From positions 100,931-164,930 of the forward strand of contig PHCB01000004.1 in NCBI GenBank assembly GCA_002842095.1: 64,000 nucleotides of DNA, read 5' to 3'. The notes under the pieces were generated by a model that had not been told where the DNA came from, searched no databases, and was given only the letters and a program-made list of their open reading frames with translations. Origin of the DNA: a candidate division BRC1 bacterium HGW-BRC1-1 (lineage in GTDB: Bacteria > Sumerlaeota > Sumerlaeia > Sumerlaeales > Sumerlaeaceae). Positions 41,094 through 50,015 of this stretch are shown here, piece after piece. Both the position numbers and the translations under genes were made by a program. Within the stretch, counting starts at the first letter, position 1, and each line of letters begins with the position of its first letter.

Positions 41094-43262
41094 ATGCCTA
41101 TGGATCAACTGAAGTCTCATCTTGTTCATCTGACCGGCCCGGACGCGGGAAAATCGAGCAGCTTTGAAGCTGCCCGAATCACGCTCGGACGCGGTACGAA
41201 TTGCGACGTGGTATTCGACCCCTACCGGGATCTGGCCGTGGCAACCCACCACGCCGAAATCCTTTTCGACGACAACACGTTCAACATCCACGACCTCGGC
41301 ACGCGCAGCGGCACTTACGTCAATGGCGTGCGCATCGCCACGCTGTTCCCCCTGCGTCATGAGGACTACATCCAACTGGGAACCAACGGCCCGGAAATGA
41401 TTTTCCGCCACGGCCTGGCAGGGCCCGACCCTCAACCTCTGCCTCCCCCCGTGCCTGAAACCGGCGAACTGGAAATGATGAGCGGCTCCGACGCAGGGAA
41501 GATCTTCCCCGTGCTCGGCCACCTTCCCACACGCATAGGCCGTCGCTCCGAGGTGGAAGTGCCTCTGGATCCAAAGGGCGACATGGTCGTTTCGGGGCAT
41601 CACTGCACCGTCGAATGGCAGGACGACTCGTTCGTCCTCATCGACAACAGTCGCAATGGCACCTACCTCAACGGCAGCCTCATCAGTGGGTCCTGTTATC
41701 TGCGTGATGGCGACATTATAACTCTTGGCGAAGGCGGCCCCCGTGCCCGCTTCCGCATTCACCCCCCGCGGCGGATTTATCCCAATCGTTCGGGCGAAAA
41801 AGCGCGTGCCGCCTTGGCCCGGAATGACGTTTTGGTCGAAGCCCCGAAGAGCCCCGCCATCGAACAAGAAATTACTGCAGCGCCACCACCCGCTCCCATT
41901 CCCCCGGCTCCGCTGTCAGAGTCGCCGGACGAAGTTTCCGATTTGGATATCGTGACCGACAATCCGTTCGAGGAAATTGCCCAATCGGTCCAACGCTCCA
42001 TGCAGGAAGGCCCCCCCTCACCCCCCTTCGCGCTGCCCGATGAACGCACCCCCGCCGGCGACGAGGCGCCACCGGAGCGGATAGCGGCAGTAAAGCGTCC
42101 GCCAACGACCATCCGGCAACGCCTCGAATCCATTATGAAAATGCGCGCCTGGATCGCTCTGGCTGCGGCATTATTTATCGTCGTCGTTCTCAGCATGGTA
42201 ATACTCATGATGGGGTCGGATGAAAAAGCCGACCAGACCGCCGAGGTTGTTGTTCCCTCGACGCCCACACCGGTGCCCTCCGCCTCCACTTATCAGAAAG
42301 ACCTCGCCGCTGCACAGCCACGCAAAGTGGTTGCGGGGCGTTATACCGTGAACGTTCCGGAAGGCTGGAGCGTCCGCGAGAACGCCTCTGAATTAAGCAT
42401 GGAATCTCCCGACCGTCTCATCAACATCGACTACTCCCGAGCCCCCGGTTTGACTGACGAGGCAGCGCTCGCTCTTCTGTCGCAGAATGGGGCGAAAGCT
42501 ACCAGGGGAGAAAAAATTACGCGCTCCGGAATTCCCGTCACATATTTTTACGCCACCCGCCCGGGTCATGCAGCCATAGCTGCATTTCACAGACCTCCCC
42601 ATGACACGGGTGCTCTGGCAGTGATCGAAGCCCCGGCCTCCCTGCTGGAAAAAATTTCTGATCAAACGATCAGTGCAGTGCTCACTGAAAACTTTAAGCT
42701 TCAAATCAGCGAAGTTGCGCCCACCCCGTCCCCCGCACCCGTCGAGGCGGCTTCCGCGTCACCTTCTCCGGTAACCGCCACGCCCACGGCACCAGCCACG
42801 GCGGAGGCGACTCCCCCGGCAACACAACCCACACCTGCTGCGGACACACTGAAAACTGTAAGCAACAACAACCTCGGGTTGAGCCTCGACATCGCCCCCG
42901 ATTGGAATTCCACCAGTAATGAGGAAGCAGGGATTCTAATGGTGACGACTCCCACGGGCCTCGACATTCGCATTGCCCGCGATCCGCAGGTTATGGACGC
43001 CGCAAAGGTTTTCGGCGCCATGGAAAAAGAGGGATGGACGTTGGAGCAAAAATCCGATGAGCCCTTCCCCGTGGGTGAAACCAATCGTACATGTTACGTC
43101 GGACTTTTCAAGCAGGACGATGCTCACCTACTGCTGGTTCTGCTGAACCAACCGAACCCCAGCACCGTGGTGGTTTATGCCACGTCGAAGAATCCCCTGA
43201 GCGAGGCCGACAAAACCGAGGTCACGCTGATCCTAAGGCAACTGGCCGAGCAGGCACCCTGA
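41094..43262 (+). CDS. Double-FHA membrane protein with duplicated C-terminal domain
   Basis: A 722-residue protein. Two FHA domains (about 8-108 and 122-228) each show the phosphothreonine-binding pattern: GRGTNCDVVF ... ATHHAEI ... GTYVNG, and IGRRSEVEVPL ... SGHHCTV ... NGTYLNG. A disordered, Pro/acidic stretch (230-340) leads to one membrane segment (about 351-372). The far side carries two similar domains of about 130 residues (from KVVAGRYTVNVPEGWSVREN and KTVSNNNLGLSLDIAPDW), joined by a Pro/Ala/Thr linker and resembling PsbP/LpqT-type folds. It may read Ser/Thr phosphorylation in the cytoplasm and act in the periplasm. No kinase gene is adjacent. Confidence 0.85.
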   Translation: MPMDQLKSHLVHLTGPDAGKSSSFEAARITLGRGTNCDVVFDPYRDLAVATHHAEILFDDNTFNIHDLGTRSGTYVNGVRIATLFPLRHEDYIQLGTNGPEMIFRHGLAGPDPQPLPPPVPETGELEMMSGSDAGKIFPVLGHLPTRIGRRSEVEVPLDPKGDMVVSGHHCTVEWQDDSFVLIDNSRNGTYLNGSLISGSCYLRDGDIITLGEGGPRARFRIHPPRRIYPNRSGEKARAALARNDVLVEAPKSPAIEQEITAAPPPAPIPPAPLSESPDEVSDLDIVTDNPFEEIAQSVQRSMQEGPPSPPFALPDERTPAGDEAPPERIAAVKRPPTTIRQRLESIMKMRAWIALAAALFIVVVLSMVILMMGSDEKADQTAEVVVPSTPTPVPSASTYQKDLAAAQPRKVVAGRYTVNVPEGWSVRENASELSMESPDRLINIDYSRAPGLTDEAALALLSQNGAKATRGEKITRSGIPVTYFYATRPGHAAIAAFHRPPHDTGALAVIEAPASLLEKISDQTISAVLTENFKLQISEVAPTPSPAPVEAASASPSPVTATPTAPATAEATPPATQPTPAADTLKTVSNNNLGLSLDIAPDWNSTSNEEAGILMVTTPTGLDIRIARDPQVMDAAKVFGAMEKEGWTLEQKSDEPFPVGETNRTCYVGLFKQDDAHLLLVLLNQPNPSTVVVYATSKNPLSEADKTEVTLILRQLAEQAP

Positions 43263-43286
43263 AAAATTCAGGGCCGGGAAACTTAA

Positions 43287-43820
43287 TCAACCCGGTTTTA
43301 CCGCGCCATCGCTTTCGGGTGCGTGTTGAGTTCGAAGGATTTTCTTTAAAGACTCAAAATCACCCACCACCTCGGTGGCGCAACCGGCCGCCCAACTGCT
43401 CAGGTTTTCCGGCGGCACCGCGCAGACAAGATACACCGGAATCCCATGGTGGTAAGCCAGGGTGATCTCTCCGGCCGTGCCGGCTCCGCGCGATACGTAC
43501 TCATCCCACAGGCACACGATGAACTTCGTGTGCTCCAGCAACTGACCAATATCGTAATCAATGATGCGCCTGATTACCGGCAGGAAGCGTGTGCGGTCGT
43601 TTTGTTTCCAATGCCGAAAATGAGCGTTTTCTTCCTCGCTGAGCAGCGAGACTTCGTTCACGCAGGGGTCGAAAACGGCCAGACCCAATTCATCCCGCAG
43701 AAACGCGCCGATTTCCCGTCGCCATCCACGCCCGTTGTCAGGGGCGTACTCAATGGCTCCGGCCAGATAAACATGTTTCTCGCTCAGATCACCGTCCGGT
43801 TCGCCGGTCAACCCAGCCAT
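43287..43820 (-). CDS. Nucleoside 2-deoxyribosyltransferase-like protein
   Basis: A 177-residue protein with the fold pattern of nucleoside 2-deoxyribosyltransferases: KHVYLAGAIEYAPDNGRGWR at the start, an acidic IIDYDIGQLLEHTKFIVCLWDE centre, and GAGTAGEITLAYHHGIPVYLV, which corresponds to the S-x-GT-x-x-E substrate loop. Such enzymes exchange bases on deoxynucleosides or cleave N-glycosidic bonds; related domains occur in nucleotide-signalling systems. It overlaps the upstream response regulator gene by 13 bases from ATG 43820. A TTG at 43811 would give a 4-base TTGA overlap with AAGGA nine bases before it and is an equally good start. The active site has not been verified. Confidence 0.7.
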   Translation of the reverse strand: MAGLTGEPDGDLSEKHVYLAGAIEYAPDNGRGWRREIGAFLRDELGLAVFDPCVNEVSLLSEEENAHFRHWKQNDRTRFLPVIRRIIDYDIGQLLEHTKFIVCLWDEYVSRGAGTAGEITLAYHHGIPVYLVCAVPPENLSSWAAGCATEVVGDFESLKKILRTQHAPESDGAVKPG

Positions 43821-44380
43821 TCCTTCTTCTTCTGTTCCTGAGCCAACGGCCGCTTCAGCTTGAAACCACCAGACTCACCACTCTGTTGGTGGGCCTCACC
43901 CGCCGCCAGATCGGTTGCGCCGGTGGGCAGATTACTGAGGTGGAGCTGCAAGCGGAGGTTCACATCGCGCATCGAAAGGGATTTGCGACGCGGATGAGAG
44001 AACCCCACCTCGCCCAGCATGGTGGCCACATTTTTGACCAGTCGCTCGGGCTGGAAGGGCTTCGTGAGATAAATGCTCGCGCCCAGTTTATAACCATACT
44101 TCTGATCGCGGGCGCTGTCTTTGGCCGACAAAATAATCACCGGCATAAAACTTGTGCGCGGATCCTTCCGCAGAGTTTCCAGAATGTGATAGCCCGTCAC
44201 CTTCGGCATCATGATGTCCAGAATCAGCAAATCCGGTTCCGACATCTCGATGGTTTCCAATGCATAAGTGGCATCATCGAGTACCACCACATCATACTGA
44301 CGACCCAACGTGATGTTGATCAGTTCGAGAATGTCTTTGTCATCGTCGATGGCCAACACTCGGTGCTTTTCAGAGATCAT
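43808..44380 (-). CDS. Response regulator, single receiver domain with C-terminal extension
   Basis: A 190-residue protein. The receiver domain (1-120) is complete: acidic pair D12/D13, phosphoacceptor D55 in LLILDIMMPKVTGY, S85 in IILSAKD and K107 in LTKPF. The remaining 70 residues have no DNA-binding fold that I recognise; they contain NLRLQLHLSNLPTGATDL and a basic, Gln/Lys-rich end. Output is therefore through protein contacts or unknown. No histidine kinase gene is adjacent. The gene overlaps the deoxyribosyltransferase-like gene downstream, implying co-expression. Confidence 0.87.
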   Translation of the reverse strand: MISEKHRVLAIDDDKDILELINITLGRQYDVVVLDDATYALETIEMSEPDLLILDIMMPKVTGYHILETLRKDPRTSFMPVIILSAKDSARDQKYGYKLGASIYLTKPFQPERLVKNVATMLGEVGFSHPRRKSLSMRDVNLRLQLHLSNLPTGATDLAAGEAHQQSGESGGFKLKRPLAQEQKKKEWLG

Positions 44381-44507
44381 CGCGTCACCTCGCAGTTTCC
44401 CCCACGGGCATTTTTTTCAGGGTGCAATCCGGAAGAAACGCCCATAAGGATTGCGTGCCCGATTCGATTGGATTATCGCTGATTTCATTCTTCAAGAAGG
44501 TGCCACC

Positions 44508-45434
44508 ATGTCAAGTCCAAAGCCCAGCAATCGTTCGCAGTCCCTTCCGGGAGAAGCTTGTCATCATGCTCCCTCCCTGAAAGAGCTGGTCTCCATGACC
44601 CTCGCTGAGGATATTGGTTCGGGCGATGTGACCGCCGCTCTTATCCCCGCGAAAACCATGGGGGAGGGAATCTTTGTTGCCAAAAGCGAGGGGCGGCTCA
44701 GCGGACTAAAAACTGCCCGCGAGGTATTTCGCCAACTGGCTCCGCGTGCAACCTTTACCGCTATGATGCGTGACGGCGACCCGTTTTCTCCCGGCGACCA
44801 GCTCGCCAGCGTTCGGGCCTCTGTCCGCGTATTGCTCACGGGCGAACGCACCGCACTCAACTTCCTCCAACAGTTAAGCGGCGTCGCCACCATGACCTCC
44901 CGTTTCATCGAGGCTCTGGGGTCCGACTCCCCCATCCACGTTTTCGACACGCGGAAGACGGTGCCTCTGCTACGCGCCCTGCAAAAAGAAGCAGTGCTTC
45001 ACGGAGGCGGGCGCAATCACCGCATGGGCCTCTTCGACATGGCGCTCATAAAAAACAATCACGTGGATGCCTGCGGCAGTGTGACTGCGGCAGTGGCGCG
45101 ACTCGCTGAGGATGGTTTCTTCAAGCGCAAACCCCGCCTGAAACTCTGCGTGGAAGCCCGCGATAATAACGAGGCCAGGGAAGCCGCAGCCTGCGGAGCC
45201 GACATCATCATGCTCGACAATATGAGCGCATCCGAGATCCGGCGCGCCGTCGAGGTCATCGAAAATGAGACCCGCTCCAGTGGAAATCCTCCGCCGGAAA
45301 TTGAGATCAGCGGCGGCATAACGCCCACGGCCCTGCGCCGCATGCGCAACCTGCCCATACAGCGAGTCTCGGCCGGGGCCCTGACCCACTCGGCACCGGC
45401 TGCGGATATTTCATTCCGCATCCGCCCGCTATGA
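44508..45434 (+). CDS. nadC: Quinolinate (nicotinate-nucleotide) phosphoribosyltransferase
   Basis: The de novo NAD enzyme that turns quinolinate and PRPP into nicotinate mononucleotide. Signatures are EDIGSGDVTAALIP near 33, GERTALNFLQQLSGVAT, TRKTVPLLRALQKEAVLHGGG (written here in part), the KNNH motif in ALIKNNHVDA, and MLDNMS plus EISGGI in the barrel. From ATG 44508 the protein has 308 residues; AAGAAGG lies about eight bases upstream. A further extension to 44451 is unsupported. nadA and nadB are not nearby. Confidence 0.94.
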   Translation: MSSPKPSNRSQSLPGEACHHAPSLKELVSMTLAEDIGSGDVTAALIPAKTMGEGIFVAKSEGRLSGLKTAREVFRQLAPRATFTAMMRDGDPFSPGDQLASVRASVRVLLTGERTALNFLQQLSGVATMTSRFIEALGSDSPIHVFDTRKTVPLLRALQKEAVLHGGGRNHRMGLFDMALIKNNHVDACGSVTAAVARLAEDGFFKRKPRLKLCVEARDNNEAREAAACGADIIMLDNMSASEIRRAVEVIENETRSSGNPPPEIEISGGITPTALRRMRNLPIQRVSAGALTHSAPAADISFRIRPL

Positions 45435-45441
45435 GAGCCGG

Positions 45442-45795
45442 CTAAAGTTCCGGTTCAGGGACCAGCGAGTAATGGCGCCACTGCGCCTCACGACTGCGCA
45501 CCGGTGAAACTTCCGCGGCCAGATCCAGAGGGATCTTGTGGATGTTACGCGCATAAAACCGCTCGCGCATATCCATGCGCTGGTAACCGGGTTTTTCCAG
45601 ACGAATGTCGTAATACCAATTCCAATTGTAAGGGATTTCGATGGGAGTTTCCCCACGATAAACATTGTTCACCCAAACCTTGGCGTGGGGCGGATCACTC
45701 GTAATTGTCGCCGTGCGACGGATACATCCAGTCGTCAAAATTAGCCCCATGGCCAACAACGCCAATCCCAGTAACCCAACGGTTCTCTTCAGCAT
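45442..45795 (-). CDS. PEGA-domain lipoprotein
   Basis: A 117-residue protein with a lipoprotein signal (MLKRTVGLLGLALLAMGLIL, then TTGC with C24 as the lipidated cysteine). After it comes one PEGA domain: ITSDPPHAKVWVNNVYRGETPIEI and, further on, EKPGYQ. PEGA domains are small beta folds linked to surface and S-layer-like proteins. The start ATG 45795 has GGAG nine bases upstream and gives a proper signal peptide; longer forms to 45894 do not. It converges with nadC, seven bases between stops. Role is unknown. Confidence 0.82.
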   Translation of the reverse strand: MLKRTVGLLGLALLAMGLILTTGCIRRTATITSDPPHAKVWVNNVYRGETPIEIPYNWNWYYDIRLEKPGYQRMDMRERFYARNIHKIPLDLAAEVSPVRSREAQWRHYSLVPEPEL

Positions 45796-46132
45796 TCTTC
45801 CAGTCTCCATAACCTGCGTTCCATGAAGATGAAAACTACCCTCTTGGTCAATGGAGATTTTCAAGCACTCCCTCGGGACCGCGAGACTCCGCACTCAGCT
45901 AAAAAACAACCAAACCAAAACGAACAGAGCCAACCCACCATAGGACAGCAAATTGACATTGCGGACACTTCGCCTCACAAGACTCCGTTCCACGCCGGTC
46001 AAGAACCGGGCTATATCCGGCGGACACTTGAAGAGTGGAAGTGCCCACCTTTCTGGAGCCGTTTTCCCCAAGCATCCGATCAGGCAATTCTTCTCTTGCG
46101 CAACGCAGATTCCTGCCCACGGTCACGGTCCT
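45796..46132. other. Divergent intergenic region, PEGA lipoprotein / oxidoreductase (no gene seen)
   Basis: A 337-base gap between outward-reading genes. A continuous frame runs through it into the oxidoreductase gene in another phase (45823-46245), but its product is low-complexity, has no family features and overlaps a certain gene, so it is not called. No tRNA, riboswitch or terminator was found. It presumably contains two divergent promoters, which I cannot pinpoint. Confidence 0.55.
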
Positions 46133-47299
46133 ATGACAAACGAACTTCTTATTGGCGTAATCGGCGCAGGTGGCCGGGGCGCGGTGGCGCACTATGCCCA
46201 CAATCCGCAGGATGGCGTTCGCCTTGTGGCGGGCGCGGACACTGACCCGGCGGCGCTGGAGCGCTTTCGCGGGGTGCTGGGCGCGGACACCTTCGTAACA
46301 GCCGACTACCGTGAACTTCTCGCCCGCCCCGAGATCGGCGCCGTGTTCGTCGCCACGCCAGACCATCTGCACGAGGAACACGCAGTGGCAGCGCTCAAAG
46401 CGGGCAAGCATGTTTATCTGGAAAAACCGATGGCAATTACGGTGACCGGATGCGACCGCATCCTGCGCACCGCCATGGAATGCGGCCGCAGGCTCTACGT
46501 TGGCCACAACATGCGCCACATGACCGTGATCCAGAAGATGAAGGAGATCATCGACTCCGGGCGCATCGGCGAGGTGAAAGCGGGTTGGTGCCGCCATTTC
46601 ATCGCCTACGGCGGGGACGCCTACTTCAAGGACTGGCATGCGGATCGCGCGCGCAGCACCAGCCTGCTGCTACAGAAGGGGGCGCACGACATCGATATAC
46701 TGCATTGGCTGTGCGGTGGATTCAGCCGCCGGGTGACGGCCGTGGGCGGGCTAACGGTGTATGACAGGATCACCGACAGACACGATCCGTCGGAACGCGG
46801 GTTCGCGGGATGGTCCGACGCTAACTGGCCACCTCTGTCGCAGACGGGGCTCAACCCGGTGATGGATGTGGAGGACATCAGCATGATGCTGATGGAACTG
46901 GATAACGGAGTCTTCGCCTCGTACCAGCAGTGCCACTACACGCCCGACGCATGGCGCAACTACACGGTCATCGGCACAGAGGGGCGCATCGAGAACCTTG
47001 GCGACAACCCCGGCGAGTGCATGGTAGCGCTATGGAACAAGCGCGGGGCGTACAAGCCGCAGGGGGATGAGCAATTTCCCATCGCTGCGGTGGGCGGAAG
47101 CCATGGCGGTGCGGACCCGGCAATTGTGGCGGAATTTGTGCGCTTCGCACGCGAAGGTGGCGCCACCACCACATCGCCCATCGCCGCACGAAACAGCGTG
47201 GCGGCCGGTTACTGCGCGGCGCACTCGCTGCGCAACGGCAGCGTGCCCGTGGACGTGCCGCCGGTGGACGCGAAGGTGGCAGAGTATTTTGCAGGGTGA
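46133..47299 (+). CDS. Gfo/Idh/MocA family oxidoreductase
   Basis: An NAD(P)-dependent sugar or inositol-type dehydrogenase of 388 residues. The Rossmann motif GVIGAGGRG is at residues 8-16 and the catalytic EKP in VYLEKPMA near 94-101. The rest is the alpha/beta C-terminal domain with KGAHDIDILHW, typical of this family. It has no signal peptide or Tat motif. ATG 46133 places the Rossmann motif at the N-terminus; a longer frame to 45953 is not family-like. Substrate is unknown. It precedes a group of glycosyltransferases and might supply or trim sugars, though related enzymes also serve catabolism. Confidence 0.88.
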   Translation: MTNELLIGVIGAGGRGAVAHYAHNPQDGVRLVAGADTDPAALERFRGVLGADTFVTADYRELLARPEIGAVFVATPDHLHEEHAVAALKAGKHVYLEKPMAITVTGCDRILRTAMECGRRLYVGHNMRHMTVIQKMKEIIDSGRIGEVKAGWCRHFIAYGGDAYFKDWHADRARSTSLLLQKGAHDIDILHWLCGGFSRRVTAVGGLTVYDRITDRHDPSERGFAGWSDANWPPLSQTGLNPVMDVEDISMMLMELDNGVFASYQQCHYTPDAWRNYTVIGTEGRIENLGDNPGECMVALWNKRGAYKPQGDEQFPIAAVGGSHGGADPAIVAEFVRFAREGGATTTSPIAARNSVAAGYCAAHSLRNGSVPVDVPPVDAKVAEYFAG

Positions 47300-47404
47300 G
47301 GGTGATGCTTTCGGGTGAGCATTGGGAAATACCCAATACGAGCTCGAACGCGCACCCTTGAGAGACCTTGCAAACCCTGCGGCGGGAAATCTTAGTTGTC
47401 GTCC

Positions 47405-48601
47405 ATGAGCACCAGCAAACCAACACCGCGACCCGTTCGCGTGCTGCAAATGTGCGCGGTGGACTTCACCGTGCGCCAGTTCCTGGTTCCTCTCGTCGAG
47501 AGACTCCAGCGCGATGGTTACCAGGTCAGCGTGGCGTGCAGCCGGGGGCCCCATTTCGAGGAGCTCATCGCCCGCGGCATCGACATGCGCGAAAATCCCG
47601 TGGCGCGGTCGGGCAATGTATTCCGTCACGCGCGGTCGCTTTGGAACACTTACCGCCTTCTTCGCCGCGAGCGGTTCGATGTTATCCACGTTCACACCCC
47701 GGTGGCTGCGCTCATCGGACGCCTCGCCGCCCGGCTCGGTGGTGTTCCCGTCAAAATCTATACGGCCCACGGATTTTATTTCCACGATCAAATGTCGGGG
47801 CTCGCCCGAAATGCGCACATTTGGTTGGAGAAATTTGGGGCGGTCTGTGGCGACTATATTCTCACCGTGAGCGACGAGGATCGCTCCACTGCGATCAAGC
47901 TGGGCATTGCCAAGCCCGACCGCATCGAGACGATTCTGAATGGGATTGATACCCGACATTTTGATCCCGACCGATTTTCCTCTGATGAACAGCCGAAGGT
48001 CCGCACGCAATGGGGTATTCCTCCCCACGCCCCCGTGGCGGGGATGGTGGGACGTCTGGTGCGCGAAAAGGGTTTCTTCGAGTTCTTTGAAGCCGCCGCT
48101 CGGGTAATCCAGAAGTTTCCCGAGGCGCGGTTTCTGGTGGTGGGCGATGTGCTGCCCAGCGACTACGACGCCAACCGCGATGCCATGCGCGCGCGCATTG
48201 AGGGGCTTGGGCTGAAAGAGCGCATTATTTTCACAGGTCTCATTCAGGATACCGCGCCGGCGCTTTCCATCATGGACGTCTTCTGCCTTCCCAGCTACCG
48301 CGAAGGAATGCCCGTGTCTCTGCTTGAAGCCATGGCTATGGGAAGCGCCTGTGTGGCCACCGACATCCGCGGCTGCCGCGAGGAAATCGTTGATGGCGAA
48401 AGCGGCTATCTCATTCCCACAAAAGAATCGCAGCCTCTCGCGGATCGGATCTGCGATTTCTTTGGCTCCCCCGATCTCGCCCGGCGCATGGGGTACGCCG
48501 CCCGGCAACGGGTGCTCGACCATTTCGATATCGACAAGATCCTCGACCACCAATCGGCCATCTATGAACGACTCACCCGCGACCTCCGCACCGGCCGCTG
48601 A
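47405..48601 (+). CDS. Glycosyltransferase family 4
   Basis: A GT-B enzyme of 398 residues. The N-terminal acceptor domain has VLQMCAVDFTVRQFLVPLVERL and VIHVHTPVAALIGRLAARL; the C-terminal nucleotide-sugar domain has GMVGRLVREKGFFEFFEAA, and the E-x7-E region PSYREGMPVSLLEAMAMG (Glu 7 residues apart) followed by GCREEIVDGESGYLI. These match WbcN/CapM-type family 4 enzymes used in surface polysaccharide assembly. TTG 47396 is possible in frame, but ATG 47405 is preferred. The gene end overlaps the next gene by 38 bases. Confidence 0.88.
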   Translation: MSTSKPTPRPVRVLQMCAVDFTVRQFLVPLVERLQRDGYQVSVACSRGPHFEELIARGIDMRENPVARSGNVFRHARSLWNTYRLLRRERFDVIHVHTPVAALIGRLAARLGGVPVKIYTAHGFYFHDQMSGLARNAHIWLEKFGAVCGDYILTVSDEDRSTAIKLGIAKPDRIETILNGIDTRHFDPDRFSSDEQPKVRTQWGIPPHAPVAGMVGRLVREKGFFEFFEAAARVIQKFPEARFLVVGDVLPSDYDANRDAMRARIEGLGLKERIIFTGLIQDTAPALSIMDVFCLPSYREGMPVSLLEAMAMGSACVATDIRGCREEIVDGESGYLIPTKESQPLADRICDFFGSPDLARRMGYAARQRVLDHFDIDKILDHQSAIYERLTRDLRTGR

Positions 48602-50015
48602 CGGCCCGGTCATCATCTCCTCCCGGGAGTGGTGGTCCCTCGCTGCTCTCACCGTCACAGCCTTCGTCCTCATGATGTGGGTTTCGCTCACCATGTGGCT
48701 CAACGGAGCGTGGGGACTGAACGATGTGGGTAACGTCGCCAACATGCTTTTCAACACGCTGCATGGTCGCTTCATGTGGTCCCCCGACCATGAAGCCTGT
48801 CACTTCGCTTATCACTTCACCCCGCTCCTTGTAGGCCTGTCGCCCATCTCGCTCCTTTCGGATTATCCGGTCCCCCTCGTGGCCGCTTATGTCGGCTCTC
48901 TGGCCGCTTGCTCCTTCCCCATATATGCCCTGGCCCGACACCGGTTCGCGCTCGCTCCCCGCCTTGCCGGTGCCGTTGCGCTGCTCTTCCTCTGCAACCA
49001 CTTCACCGCCTCTGTGCACCTTGCGAACCACTTCGAGTCGTTCTTCCTTCTCGGCGCGCTAACTACAATGGCTCTAGCCACCAAGAAGCGACCATGGCCG
49101 TTCTGGATCGCAGCCGCGCTTACTCTTTCGGTGAAAGAAGACGCACCCGTTTGGCTGGGGCTTTGGGCTGCTTTCGAGGCGTTCCGCCCCGCCTCTGGTT
49201 TCGTCCAGCGGCGTTGTTTCAAGCTCATCGCGGTGTGCATCTTTTACGCTGCGGTCGCGGTGTTGACCATCCTCCTCGTATCCCGCCACGAAGGCAGCGG
49301 AGCAGAATCCTATGCCACACGTCTTGCGGGGTTTGGCCCGTCCATGGCGGCATTCTGGGCGTTGTTCGCCCTGATAGCGTCGTTCGCATTTCTGCCCCTC
49401 GCGGGTGGACGCTGGCTCTTGCTGATGCTCACACCCATCCCCTTAATGCTTGGTTCCTTTGAGTTTACACGATCTCTCTTGTACTATTACTCGTACCCCT
49501 TCCTGCCCTACGCGGTGCTGGCTACACTTGCAGGGCTTCATCGCCTCACGACTTTGCCGCTGCTCCCGTCACGGGCTACCATCACCAAGCAAACAATTGC
49601 TGCCATTGGGCTTACCATCATCGCCTTCACCCAACTTCTTCTTCCCACCCGAACCGATTCCATCCGTCGTTTCCCGTGGGAGGTTAATGCCGACGATATG
49701 CGGCGGCTGGAAGTTATGCGCAACTCCCCACCGCCCGATGCACCCACCGTCGTGCAGTTCGGTCTTTGGTCGCTGCTCCCCACGCGCCCGCAGATGCGCA
49801 CCCTGCGCGAGGCGAACCTGGATCATCCGGGTTACGTCGTCATCGACACCCGTCTCTTCCCCGGCATCCCGGCAGCAGAATCGTCACGCATCTTCGCCCG
49901 CCTTGAGGCCGATGTTGCAGCCCGACGCCGCACCTTGGATAACCCCGCCGGAACGTTGTATATCTTTTCGCCCCTCGCAAGCCCCGCCGACCAGGAGACC
50001 ACCTTTGCCCGCTGA
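48564..50015 (+). CDS. DUF2079-like polytopic membrane protein
   Basis: A 483-residue protein with about ten membrane segments, DVGNVANMLFNTLHGR near residue 50 and HFAYHFTPLLVGLSPI after it. The D-x-x-N/H-x-x-F opening, an H-F-x-P loop and a conserved NHFESFFLLGAL segment are characteristic of DUF2079 proteins, which are thought to be GT-C-like. The C-terminal 100 residues are soluble. ATG 48564 overlaps the family 4 glycosyltransferase by 38 bases; the frame remains open upstream, so the start is inferred. It fits the glycan gene run but no activity is established. Confidence 0.78.
   Translation: MNDSPATSAPAADGPVIISSREWWSLAALTVTAFVLMMWVSLTMWLNGAWGLNDVGNVANMLFNTLHGRFMWSPDHEACHFAYHFTPLLVGLSPISLLSDYPVPLVAAYVGSLAACSFPIYALARHRFALAPRLAGAVALLFLCNHFTASVHLANHFESFFLLGALTTMALATKKRPWPFWIAAALTLSVKEDAPVWLGLWAAFEAFRPASGFVQRRCFKLIAVCIFYAAVAVLTILLVSRHEGSGAESYATRLAGFGPSMAAFWALFALIASFAFLPLAGGRWLLLMLTPIPLMLGSFEFTRSLLYYYSYPFLPYAVLATLAGLHRLTTLPLLPSRATITKQTIAAIGLTIIAFTQLLLPTRTDSIRRFPWEVNADDMRRLEVMRNSPPPDAPTVVQFGLWSLLPTRPQMRTLREANLDHPGYVVIDTRLFPGIPAAESSRIFARLEADVAARRRTLDNPAGTLYIFSPLASPADQETTFAR

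Noticed and set aside
45823..46245. 140-codon plus-strand frame in the divergent gap before the oxidoreductase
   Set aside because: Low-complexity product, overlaps the oxidoreductase start in another phase, no ribosome binding site.
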